Source of the DNA: Ceratothoa steindachneri
Taxonomy: Eukaryota; Arthropoda; Malacostraca; Isopoda; Cymothoidae
Assembly: GCA_963969495.1 (NCBI GenBank)
Contig: OZ018323.1
Coordinates: 84,537,332 to 84,601,331 of the forward strand
Direction: 5' to 3'
DNA length: 64,000 bases
A program made the position numbers and the translations under genes. Numbering within the stretch: position 1 is the stretch's first letter; every line of letters starts with the position of its first letter. Under the pieces are notes generated by a model. The model was not told where the DNA came from. It saw only the letters and a list, made by a program, of their open reading frames with translations, and ran no database searches. Of this stretch, positions 22,033 through 32,059 are shown piece by piece.

Positions 22033-22994
22033 GTATGTGATGTTGCACCATCTTGCTGGAAAAACGGTTGTCATCTATTTCGAAGCCTTCGAAAGTTCGG
22101 TTAAAAATATTCTTCAAGCAAGTGTCGGTATCTTTCGCCATTCACAGTGACTGAATTTCCATTTTCATTCTCATAAAAAACGGCCCAATGATCTTTTGAG
22201 GTGTAATCGCACACCACACAGGGGAATTTAAGGATGCGGCTCTTTCTGGTGTATAGCTTCTGGGTTGTGATCCGACTATATTCTGCTCTTCTGCTTATTA
22301 TTATATCCGCTGATATGAAAGTGCACTTCGTCAGACATTATCACGGACGGTACATCAACGTCCCCAAATCTTCGTCTAAATTCTTCTGCATACGATTTTC
22401 TTTTCACGAAATCGTTGTCTTCTAATTTTGGCACAACATAATTTTTGCATGGCTCAAGTTTCAGTTTTTTCTTCATTACATTGTATGTTGCACTTTTTGA
22501 GTATCCCACTTGTTCTGATCTTTTTTTCAATGATTTCTGCGGCGACCGTTCGAAGTTTTGACGCAATTCTTCAATTTTATGTTGTTCTACGCCTTTTCTG
22601 CCAACATGCCCTTTTCGTCCATCTTGTACACTACGGGTGTCTCGAATTTTTTTAATAAGTCTGCATAGCGCTCGTCGTGGTGGTACGTCTTGAGCTCCTT
22701 CACGTCTCATCCGTCGTTGTGTTGAAACCACTGAACAGTTGCATCTGAAGAATGTTTCAACAAGTTTTTTTCTCCAATCATTGCAAGGAGCTTCCATGTT
22801 TTCAGTTTGAAAAAATTCTTAATAATGATTTTTGCTAGAAAGATTTTCTCCTTTTATAGTCTACGAATAACTATGATGCTAGTAGATTGGTTACTTCACA
22901 ATTTTCGCAAAATTTTGCTAAGAATCGGGCATTCCAATAATCACCTATTTTAACAAAACACTTTACGCTTTCCGTTTGTAGCAAAAAATGACCG

Positions 22995-23158
22995 ATTTAC
23001 TGAAACTGGCATAACTTCTAAACTAATAAATGAATCAATTACAATTAACTATTTAAACACAAAGAACCAACAACTTCTGAAAGTTTCATTAGGATCACAA
23101 AATTATTCTTGATTTTATTAAACTTCAAAAGTAGGACATTTAAAAAAAAAACTCCCTG
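22995..23158 (-). repeat. Right terminal inverted repeat of the 20.4-23.2 kb transposon
   Basis: Reverse complement of the left repeat, from ACTGAAACTGGCATAACTTC inward to the CTCCCTG end. Shared inner and outer blocks make the pairing unambiguous. Confidence 0.85.
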
Positions 23159-23159
23159 T

Positions 23160-23410
23160 ATATTAAATTGAGCAAAAAGTAAGAATAAGAATAACTTTAA
23201 TATAATTGATATCTCCTTTTTCCGTTCACTCTGATCCCCTTCATACTTTTCCTTTTATGGGCTAGCATCGAATGGATTTTAGGGTCTTTTTCGGTCTGTA
23301 CTTTTATCATGCTATTACTATCCCACTTTTCTCAAGGTCCTTTCAAAATTTCTATAAGCAGCCTCCATCATATCAGGTAGCAAATATGCATTGCCATCAA
23401 ATTGAACGGA
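23160..23410. other. Spacer between transposon and minisatellite
   Basis: AT-rich, nothing recognised. Confidence 0.35.
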
Positions 23411-23428
23411 AGTTATATCAGAATCAGA

Positions 23429-23790
23429 AATAATTCCAAATCCACAGTCAAAACCCGAAATAATTCCAACTCCTCTGTCAAAACCAGGAATAATTCGAAC
23501 TTCATTTGTTAAAACACGGAAAAATTCCAACTCCAATGTAAAGGATACCGAATAATTCCCACTTATCTGTCAAAACCCGGAATAATTCAAACCCCACTGT
23601 AAAACTTGGAATAATTCCAATTCAACTGTAAAACCCCGGAATATTTCAAACTCGACTGTCAAAACCCAGAATATTTCAAACTCCATTGTCAAAACTCGAA
23701 TAATTCCAAATTCACTGTCAAAGCCTTGAATAATTCCAACTCCACTGTCAAAACCCAGAATAATTTTAACCCTCTGTCAAACCGGATTTA
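23429..23790. repeat. About 30-bp minisatellite, around 12 units
   Basis: Tandem units with consensus start AATAATTCCAACTCCACTGT followed by CAAAACCCGG. Units are 29-32 bases and diverged. The minus strand stays open through part of it and gives a repetitive Gly-Phe-Asp peptide, a by-product of the repeat. Confidence 0.9.
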
Positions 23791-23794
23791 ATCA

Positions 23795-25750
23795 AATCCC
23801 TCACACACGCACTTGATGAGTTAATGATAACAAGCAACACTTAATTTAACCCTCCACATCCATCCAGGATTCACCGCTCCTCCCATTACCCCAAAACTCC
23901 AATTATATGCCTCTGTTGACTCAGTCCCCCAGCTATGACCCTCAACTGAAATTATCAACATCTAAATCAGCATTGTGTACACTCAAAGTGTTTCCTTTAC
24001 GCCACACCACAGAAGAGTGAGGTGTATATGTGAATTAGTAAGGAGGCTGCCCTTTCTTTCGTTAAAGTTGTTATGCCTAATAGTTCAAAACAAGACAAAA
24101 CACAATATTTATGTGTGTTTCTTTAGCTTTAATTATTGTTGTTCTTGTTGTTGTATTAGTAGTAATGGGAGTAGCGTTTGTATATGTATCGTCATAGACG
24201 ATTATTAATCGTAAAATGATTTTGCTGACAGTTTTTATGTAAGGTACTTTACAATTACAAATTGCTGATACATTTTATTAACATACTAGTGGATCCGAGC
24301 GGTCAGAATTTAGGTTTTATTTAAATAATAACTTTCACTAGTTTTTATTATTATTATAATAATGATAATAACAGAATTATTAGTTATTGGGTTGGTAATC
24401 GTAATAATAAAAAATATGAATTACTTGAATTTCATAACCTCATTATTATATCATCTATTCTCTTCATTGTCACTACTTTTGTCTAGGGGTCGAGATGAGA
24501 TTTATAGATCAATGGTGAGTGCAAGAATGAGTGTCGAAGGGAGGGTGGCTTTATCTCGAAAAGAGCTTGAGAGAACCTCTCGCTCTCTCAGAGTTGCCCA
24601 ATCGAAACACGAAACTTCTGCTTGAGGCTTCGGAGGATTGTTAACTTTACACAGAATCAGAGGTTAGAGAGCGATTAAACAAGATCGAATCCAGCACACC
24701 TTTCTCTCTGACTATGAAATGCATGATTAAGTGTAAGACATACGGAGAACCTCATCGATTTTGATGACATCAATAGTTACTATGCAAAATAAATATCAAA
24801 GTTAATACTGAAAACGAAGCTCAGGATAGGCGCTGAATGAAATCGCGTTTACCCAAAAGGGTGGACAACAATGAGGGGATAAGCGCCTGATGCTGGTTTT
24901 AATCAAGTATAAAGATGTTCTCTATTGGTATTAAAGCTCACCCTACAGGTACCAAACCGCAGTTTCCGCTATGATCAAACTGGAGGTTTTCATTAGGTAG
25001 AAGGTGAACGGGCATATTTAGTTGAAGCTTAGAATTCGAACGCCGAAGCAGAGGCTACTGTAATGCTACACGAATAAAATAAACTGCGATTACAAAATTA
25101 CTAGCGTTGGCTAAAAGCCGAAGAAGAAATAACACCATAAGTAATTAGCTCTTCTCTACGCCCTCATACGCAAAATAGATTTACTTGCCGTCGGGGCAGC
25201 AGCATAGAGTAGAAGAGCATGGATGGAGCCCGCAACCACTCAGACACATAGATAGGTGAACTGGCCCGGCCAACTGGTACCGACAGTTTGCGGGTCTTTG
25301 AGGGTCCAGAGAGCGGCAAGGAATTTCGACATGGCCCTGCAAAAAGACTCTTTTAACTATAAAAAAACAATGACGATCCCATCAGTACGGCTAGAATATC
25401 TCGCTTAAGAAAATTGAGAGACCGCCGCGAGAGAAGAAAATAACATTTATTCATTGCACTGTAAAATAAACACATTTAATTAAAAAAAAACATATTCGTT
25501 AGCAAATAAACACACCTAGGCGTGCACTGAAAAGGAAGCGAGGAAGGTAGATAGAAAATTAATGATTAGGAAAAAAAATTGATATAATGCAATGAGGGCT
25601 TATTTACTCTGAGGGAAAAAGAAAAGAGACGGAAGGGCAAAAATGAAAAAGATCGAGAATAACTCCAAAGGCGATGCTTGTCTATCCTGGGAGATCAAGT
25701 TTTTGTTAAAGGATAATTACCTCAAGGAACACAATCACATAAAAACATGA
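23795..25750. other. Long stretch without a supported gene
   Basis: Open frames at 23975-24208 and 24362-24625 (plus) show no domain I recognise. Near 24800-25330 base composition rises but I find no transposase, LINE or RNA motif. Confidence 0.35.
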
Positions 25751-25759
25751 AGTTGAGAC

Positions 25760-26110
25760 TTCATGCAGACCAACAGACAGACAGACCGACTGGAAGTCAA
25801 AATGGCTTATAGACAGACAAACAGAAAACTATCAGATAGACAAGCAGGCAAGGAGACAGACATGCATACGGGCTTACGGGGAGAAAGATAGACGGACAAA
25901 GCGACAAAGAGAAAGAGACAGAGAAACAGGTAGGCTCAAATGCGGAGACGGATCGATGAACAGTTGGGTGGAAAGAAAGACGCACATGAATGCAAACAGG
26001 CGACATGAAGGGAAAACAGACATGTAGAGTTGCAGCCTGACCGACCAACAAGTAAACAGAGGGAGGGATACAAAGAGTGACGGAGACTGAGAGGCAAACA
26101 GATAACCGGA
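25760..26110 (+). repeat. GACA-rich degenerate simple repeat
   Basis: Repeated GACAGACA, GACAAAC and GAGACAGA words, purine-rich on the plus strand. The minus-strand open frame 25797-26051 is a compositional by-product rich in Ser, Leu, Cys and Pro. Confidence 0.75.
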
Positions 26111-26299
26111 TGAAAATAACTTTCTGAATTAAAAATGTCTAGAATTGAGCATCATTTCATAAGTGTTGTCTTATTTAAAGGTTGAGATTGGGGATTTTAG
26201 AAGAGGGCGAATATCCAATGTATCAGTTTGGACGACAGTAATGACAGATTTTCCAGAATAAAGTTTTGCATAGTATTTATTAAAACTACAATGAGTAAT

Positions 26300-26945
26300 T
26301 TATACCTTTTTCTTGCAGATTGTAAAAATATTGTTCATGATCTTCTTCGGTATTCACCCCTATGTTGCGAATCTGCACCAGATTTGGGAAGGCTTGTTAC
26401 TAGTGATGAAAAGTGGATCCTTTATCATACGGTTAAACGTCGAAGTTCGTGGATCAGTTGGAGACACCGAATTTCGCAACAATCGAGAGGAGGACTTCAT
26501 CCACAAAAGATCATGTTGAGTGCATGGTGGGATATTAAAAGGATTGTCCATTACTAACTGATAGACAACAATCAAACAAGGAATGTTAATCTCTACTACA
26601 ATCAACTTCGTTATTTAAAAGCCAATTTTGGCCAAAGGCGATCCTCCTTAGTCAAAAGAAGCGTGTTATCCCCCACCACGTTAATGCCCGTATTCACACA
26701 GCATAAATGACCAAAAAGACCTCTTGAACTCTTGGAAGAGCTCGGTTGGGAAATATTGCTTCATCCTCCATATTCTTTTGACCTTGCTCCTTCTGATTAT
26801 TACTGGTTTAGGAAATTATAGAACCATTCGGATTGTTCTAGGTTGATATCAAGAGATGTTGAAAACAAGTTGGATTCATAGTTGGATCAAAACCTAAAGA
26901 ACTTTTACAAGTATGGCATTTATAAGCTAGGTGAAAGATGATTAA
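26300..26945 (+). pseudogene. mariner (DD34D-type) transposase, C-terminal remnant
   Basis: The plus frame gives GRLVTSDEKWILYHTVKRR, then GLHPQKIMLSAWWDIKRIVH, the first catalytic Asp (SDEKWI) and the LSAWWD block. After a stop: LLHPPYSFDLAPSDYYWFRK, the third Asp region of mariner proteins. Between them PHHVNARIHTA stands where the family has DNAR: the second catalytic Asp codon is GTT, giving Val. Later text has NFYKYGIYKLGERW, close to the mariner C-terminus. Multiple stops. No ends identified. Confidence 0.75.
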
Positions 26946-27060
26946 ATATTTCTATAGTCATAAGTTTGTTTTTTCATTTTTAATATATACCCTCAATCTT
27001 ACATTACTTTCGTTCAAACCTGATACATGGTGTACTACTCTGGTTTGAGTCCGAATCTGC

Positions 27061-27063
<3 letters not shown>

Positions 27064-27157
<94 letters not shown>
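27064..27157. repeat. (TA)n microsatellite
   Basis: About 47 TA units between the mariner remnant and the Tc1 element. Confidence 0.95.
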
Positions 27158-27159
<2 letters not shown>

Positions 27160-27383
27160 TTAGTACCTTCTAAAAACAAACTTGTTCTACAGTTAAATCA
27201 AGTTATTTTCGAAAAAGGCTAAAGGACATTTTGTTGGTACAGTGGTACCTCAAAAATTATTGGTGGTATGATGCGGTATTGGTGACCAAAATGCCACTGG
27301 TGCCCACAACTTAGGAGTAGTGTTATGAAAAAATGTGATGGCGCCCATAAATGACAATGACGCTACATGTCATTGGTAATATA
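27160..27383. other. Spacer with ATGGCG/CCACTGG-like short repeats
   Basis: Words such as GGTGGTATG, GGTGCCC and TGACAATGACGCTAC recur loosely and resume at about 28645-28690 on the other side of the Tc1 element (AAATGGCAGTAG, CAAAATGGCGGTG). The element seems to have landed inside one local low-complexity repeat. Confidence 0.4.
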
Positions 27384-28638
27384 CACTGCCTGGCCAAAAT
27401 AAAGGTCGTTCAGTGTAATAATTATTTAATAAGGTATTGGACCTCCTCTCAAGAGAATTACAGCTCTTACCCTATCTTGTATTGATTCTACAAGCTTTTG
27501 CATCTTCTGTAGCTTCAATTTCGTCTACAATTCCAGCAGCTGTAGACCCAAATCGCTCAATGATGATGGAAGAGGTGACGAGGCACGTTCATCCCATAAA
27601 TACTCTATGTGATTTTAATCTGAGGACTGTGGTGGCCACTCAGTATGCCGAAATGATCCCTCATGCTGGGTGAACTAATCTTTGACGATGTTAGACCGGT
27701 GGATGCGCGCGTTATTGTCCTGAAACATTCCATCGCCATTAGGAAAAAAGAAGTCCATTGAGAGGTGAACTTGATCGTCCAGGATCTGCGAATACTCGCG
27801 GGACTTCATCTTGTTGCTGTAGAGGGTTGCAGATCCATGTCAAGCCCAGGTAAAAGAGTCCCAGACCATCACACTACCTCCAGATACCTTCACGGAGGGG
27901 ACGGTGCATGATGGATCCAATGTTTCATGAGGTTCTCGCCATACTCTAATGCGCGCATCACTATAAAAGAGGGTAAACCTAGATTCATTGGACCACATGG
28001 CACGTTTCCAATCATCTACAATCCAGTTTTTACGTTTCTTGGCGAAATGAATGCTTTTTTTTTCGATTTGTTGCAGTCACAAGTGGCTTCCTGATTGAGG
28101 CCCAGCTGTGTACATGCATTCTTTTCAGTTCACGATGCATAGTTTTAGTTGAAGTCGTTTTTGGACCTTCAGAGAACATGCTGGTTAACTGCTGCGTCGA
28201 GCAACGCCGAGCTTTCTTGACCAAAAGCTTCAAGGAGCCCCTGTCTTTTTCGTCAGGAATTTGATGCCTACCACATTTGCTACGAGATGAACCAGCTTCG
28301 CCATCTTGTTTCCAGCGCGCAATTGTTCTCTATATAGTCCTCATGCCTATACTTGTTGCTGTAGATATATCACGTGTTGATTTGCCACATTCATAGAAGG
28401 CGACGATGCGTCCTTTATCAAATGGTGTAATGGCTTTTACACGAGTCTTCATTCTTGTAGCTCCCGTAAAAATTAGGGCAGTTAATAGATCTATACCAGG
28501 TGATTGCAACGTCAGAGACACTACTGAATGTTGCCATATAGGTTTACTTTAAACTAAAAGATTCTGAAACAAATTAGTGACAAAAACCATACAATGTATC
28601 AAAACTCAGTGAACGACCTATATTTTGGTCAGGCAGTG
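27384..28638 (-). mobile_element. Complete Tc1-like transposon (1255 bp)
   Basis: The left end CACTGCCTGGCCAAAATAAA at 27384 pairs with TTTTGGTCAGGCAGTG ending at 28638, and both are flanked by TA (27382-27383, 28639-28640). Terminal repeats are about 28-30 bases with a few mismatches (AAAGGTCGTTCA against TGAACGACCTAT). The transposase fills the interior on the minus strand. Length and structure are standard for Tc1. The ends resemble those of Tc1 elements widespread in fish and invertebrates. Confidence 0.9.
27427..28452 (-). pseudogene. Tc1-like transposase, nearly full length but inactivated
   Basis: It starts MKTRVKAITPFDKGRIVAFY at 28452, with CGKSTRDISTATSIGMRTI as the first helix-turn-helix, then a TAG stop and GRHQIPDEKD, RRCSTQQLTSMF and LKRMHVHSWASIRKPLVTA. 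At an A9 run near 28060 the frame shifts. The second half reads WSNESRFTLFYSDARIRVWR, VSGGSVMVWDSF, MFQDNNARIHRSNIVKD and WPPQSSDxNHIEYLWDE, ending GGPIPY near 27427. The first catalytic Asp (normally WSDES) is Asn; the second Asp and final Glu are kept. Three or four in-frame stops. Confidence 0.85.
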
Positions 28639-28799
28639 TAGTATGCAAATGATGTCCTCAAATGGCAGTAGTGAGTCAAAATGGCGGTGAATTAAGAAAA
28701 AAACATAAAAGCGAAAGTTATTCTTGGGCTGTAATCCCAAGAAAGGTCGCTGGCGCTAAGTGAGTAGGGAGATTCAACATGACAACGGTTGCAGGAAAA

Positions 28800-29975
28800 A
28801 GGTGAACCAAACTAACAAAAGCACTAAGAGAAAGGGGACATTCAAAATAACAGAGTCAGCGGGAGAAAGAGGGATTTAGAATGGCCTGAATACTAGGATA
28901 AAGAGAAAAGAAGACCCATAATGACTTTGACACAACAGGAAATGGAGATACAAAATTAAAATGACACAAGGAGAAAGGTAGATCCAAATATGAAAACGGC
29001 ATAAGGAGAAAGGGAAATTAAGAATGACAAGGATGCAAGGAGAAAAAGTTATCCATAATGAAAATAACACAAGGAGAAATTATGATCCAGAATAACAATG
29101 GCACAAGGAGAAAGAACACATTAAGAGAGGGCGATCCCAAATGAAAAGGAGACAATGATTAGAGGAGATCCGGAATGACAAAGATAGAAGGAAAGAGGGA
29201 AATTAAGAATGACAAGGATTTAATGAAAGTGGTCTATGCAGAATGACAAGGACACAATGAGAAAAGCAAATCTAGAATGACAATGATACAAGGAAAAAAG
29301 TAGAGCATTGCACCATGGGCAAAGGTAGGACAAGATGATACCAGAATGAAGAGCAAAAGATGATGCAGAATTAAAAGGATACCAGGATAAAGCAGGATCT
29401 AGACTGATACAGGCATCAGGAGTATAAGGAGAACCAGAATAACAAGAGCACCTTGAGAAATTAGGCGATCAAGAATAATAAAAAATACAGCGTAAAAAAG
29501 TGAGGGGAGAGACCCAGAAGGACAAGGGCACTAGGAGAAAATTGGGAGTTCGAATGATTTGAGGACTAGGAGAAAACTTGAGATCGAGAATGAAAAGTAC
29601 GCAGGGTAAAAGGAAGATCCAGAAGGACAAGGATACCAGTAAAAGGAGTTCAGAATAAAAAAAGAGCACCAGGCAAAAGCATGATCCAGAGTGAGAAGTT
29701 TATCATGAGAAAACGGACGATCCAGAATAAGAAGGAGAGCAGGAGAAAACGAAGGGACAAAATGACTAGGGCCAAAGGTGAAAGGGGATCAAGCCTGGCA
29801 AGGGTGCCATGAGAAAATGGGTCTTCTAGCATATCAAGGTCACCAGGAGCGATCCGGATTTACAAGGAGAGCAGGAACACAAAGACACCAACAGAGGCTC
29901 ATCCAAAATGGTATGGGCACCAGGACAAAAAGAAGCATTCCAGCATGACAATTGCACCCTGAGAAAGACGAGAGG
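28800..29975. repeat. Degenerate minisatellite, about 34-bp unit, about 30 units
   Basis: Units begin AATGACAAGGACACCAGGAG and continue AAAAGGGGATCCAG, with strong drift and occasional length variants. The array runs through about 1.2 kb. Minus-strand open frames inside it (for example 28876-29070, 29469-29832) give repetitive Leu/Pro/Ser peptides that follow the unit and should not be taken as genes. Confidence 0.85.
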
Positions 29976-29979
29976 AAAT

Positions 29980-30540
29980 ATAAAAAAAATATTTCTCCTC
30001 GGATTCCCACTGTTTCAATAGTTAAAATTCTTCCCGGTCTGAAAAAAAATAGTGGAGCCCCCTGTGCCCTTATTGTCCTAGTTAAAGGTTGTGTTTATTA
30101 TCAATGCTAAATTACATCGTTGGAAATCAACTATCCTTTGTGTACCTGAATTGCATTATTCTCACCTCCAGTAACCTTTTCCTCCTCATTACTAACAATA
30201 TTATATCTAATGCGGCAGATATATTGGCTAAAACTAATTATATTGACAACATGAGTGAATTATTCAATGATTTTGGCACTTAGCTAATCTTATATAAAAA
30301 ACCGACGGAGCCAATAGCAATTTCTACAAAATTGTCCGTTCTCTTATTCAAACGTTTCTCAGAATTATGTGGAAAATTTATTAGCTTCTTTTCTTATTTC
30401 CTTTCTGATTCAGCAGAACTTTCTAGAAAATCTTTATGAAATAAAAGTAGGGGTAAGGAAGCGACCTTCACTCTGCGATAATGACTACATTTTTGCCAAA
30501 TCTCAGAATAGGCAAAATGAAAGAATATAGAGAAGCCAAA
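29980..30540. other. AT-rich spacer
   Basis: A plus open frame at 30089-30283 lacks any recognisable feature. Nothing else seen. Confidence 0.35.
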
Positions 30541-30559
30541 AAAGGCGGTTATTGCATTT

Positions 30560-30835
30560 AGAGTCAGCGAGCATCAGTTCAGACAATCATACGGAAGTGT
30601 AAAGGCAATACACCGATGAAAACTGGGCCAAGAAGTGTATGGGCGTCTAAATTATCAGCGAGTGATATTCTTAACATTGTAGGGAATATTAAAATTATCC
30701 AATCTCCACTTAAAGTAAATATAACTGAAGCTGGAGGTAATATTTTATTTACGAAAATAAATAGATTTCTAATATGAACTCTATGGTTATGAGGTATAAG
30801 GAGGCATGACTTCCTAAAAATCATGTTGCCGTAAA
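30560..30835 (+). pseudogene. Tc1-like transposase, N-terminal remnant
   Basis: The plus frame from about 30565 gives ASVQTIIRKCKGNTPMKTGP, WASKLSASDILNIVGNIK and VNITEAGGNILFTKINRFLI, then after two stops GIRRHDFLKIMLP. This follows the Tc1 DNA-binding region: SV.TI.R..., a GRPRKLS..D motif, then a T..R.L. and a G...RKP.L tail. The GRP hook is degraded to WAS. No catalytic domain follows. Confidence 0.5.
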
Positions 30836-30839
30836 TAAA

Positions 30840-31855
30840 ATAATAGAACTATTTGTATATAAATTCACACGAAATATTTGGTGTAAATGTGGTGTAGTGC
30901 TTCTTCCGAAAAACACCATCCTGTATATACCGTAAAGTACGATGGACGAACCCTCATATTATGGGTTTGTTTTGAAATAAAACCTTAAAACATCATCAAG
31001 AAAACTTAAGGTGGGTCGGCAGTTTTACCCTCAACCTTACAACAATCCAAATTTGATAACGTCTGGAGTGAAGAAGGTGCTGGAAGATTCCACAATTAGT
31101 GTTTTAAAATGTCTCTCACAAAGTCACGACGTGGATGAAATTAAAAAAGCCCGGTTACAATATCAATTTCTGACTTATTGATTTTGCCTTGGGCACACTT
31201 GGGGAACGGTCCTCGCACACGCCAAACAAGTGATTGTATCCATCAAACCGGTTTACATTGGTCTATTGGATTGAGTACCTTACTCTCCGTGGGTGGGTTA
31301 CTGCCCCGCCCCTCACCCTCAGCGTGGCCGATGCCGAATCGAAGGGCGAAACCGCATATCAGAATGCGTCAGTGCAAGATTATTTAAAAGAATATATAAA
31401 AATACCGTCCACCAAAGAAAAACAATAAGTAAGAACGAGTAGTGAATGCAATTAAAGAATAATGGAACAAACCTTCTAATGAAGATTGTTGCAAGTTACT
31501 AGAAAACCATGACAAACGTTTGACAGATCTAATTGTTAACAAAGATTAGCCGACAAAATATTAATTATTATTGTTACAGTGTGTTCAATAATGTAAAGTG
31601 GCTGATGTATATTCTTTAGGGATTTTTAATAGTTTAGAATGTAATAAATATACATTAAATGACTAAATTTATTCGAATATTAACCGAGGAAATATTGTCT
31701 TCCGGAAAGTTTGTGTCACAATGGAAAAATAAAATAAAATTATTTGAAATCAAAATTTAATTGATTGTATAGTTAGTATTTTATACTACAACTCTTCTCC
31801 CCTTATATTGCGTTAAAAAACATTTTAAAATAAAAAATTCAATTCAAAGTATTAC
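30840..31855. other. Stretch without recognised features
   Basis: A short GC-richer patch at about 31170-31360 contains two overlapping open frames without domain signals. The rest is AT-rich. Confidence 0.35.
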
Positions 31856-31859
31856 GACC

Positions 31860-32058
31860 TAACAACGCACATTTCCCTAATGAACAACAAATGAGGACAA
31901 GTTAAGTTATTAACTAGTACTAAGTTCTTCTATTACCGGTAATAAATAGGTAAATTTTGACAGTCACGAACAGGCTAGAACTTGTTAAACGGGGTAGTTA
32001 TAGCTTAACTGGGTTAACCGTCCTCATTTGTCGCTCAATAGGGCGAGGTCCGTTGTTA
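31860..32058. mobile_element. MITE-like element with imperfect inverted ends (199 bp)
   Basis: The left end TAACAACGCAC...CCCTAATGAACAACAAATGAGGAC pairs with the right end ...GTCCTCATTTGTCG...CCTCG..CGTTGTTA. The two arms agree over about 45 positions with several mismatches, sharing ACAAATGAGGAC exactly. It is non-coding, and its interior includes a GTTAAG/CTTAAC palindromic part. A TTA or TAA duplication is possible but not certain. It fits a miniature inverted-repeat transposable element of unknown parent. Confidence 0.7.
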
Positions 32059-32059
32059 A

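Larger units (their letters stand above)
20695..22797 (-). pseudogene. Transposase of the 20.4-23.2 kb transposon, split by LINE
   Basis: The N-terminal half is open at 22797-22276: MEAPCNDWRKKLVETFFR, then RALCRLIKKIRDTRSVQD, SEQVGYSKSATYNVMKKK (helix-turn-helix) and PSVIMSDEVHFHISGYNNKQ with the first catalytic Asp in MSDE. It goes on with stops and frame changes (KEPHP, NGERYRHLL-like, a damaged second-Asp block and THR-rich HIT) to the LINE junction at 22021. Beyond the insert, 20962 down to 20695 gives PRSPDLTSLDFF, GGYLKDRVYRNNPRSIQQL and AEEINNIDEELLKKVMRAT, with the third catalytic Asp block. The enzyme family cuts and pastes DNA at TA. The copy is dead. Confidence 0.85.
20361..23158 (-). 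mobile_element. Complete Tc1/mariner-superfamily transposon, interrupted by a LINE
   Basis: The element starts CAGGGAGGGTTTTTTGACAT at 20361 and ends in the matching reverse complement (...AAAAACTCCCTG) at 23158, with TA on both sides (20359-20360 and 23159-23160). Terminal inverted repeats extend about 170 bases. The transposase lies on the minus strand. Without the 1046-bp LINE insert plus one 12-bp duplication the element is about 1.74 kb, a normal length for the superfamily. It is inactive: coding frames are interrupted by stops, indels and the insertion. Confidence 0.9.

Noticed and set aside
23318..23536. Minus-strand open frame with repeated Gly-Phe-Asp
   Set aside because: Direct translation of the 30-bp minisatellite.
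23429..23790. Possible CRISPR-like array
   Set aside because: Units are tandem without unique spacers and the context is eukaryotic transposon DNA.
28876..29832. Leu/Pro-rich minus-strand open frames resembling membrane proteins
   Set aside because: They follow the 34-bp minisatellite period; hydrophobicity is a by-product of the repeat.
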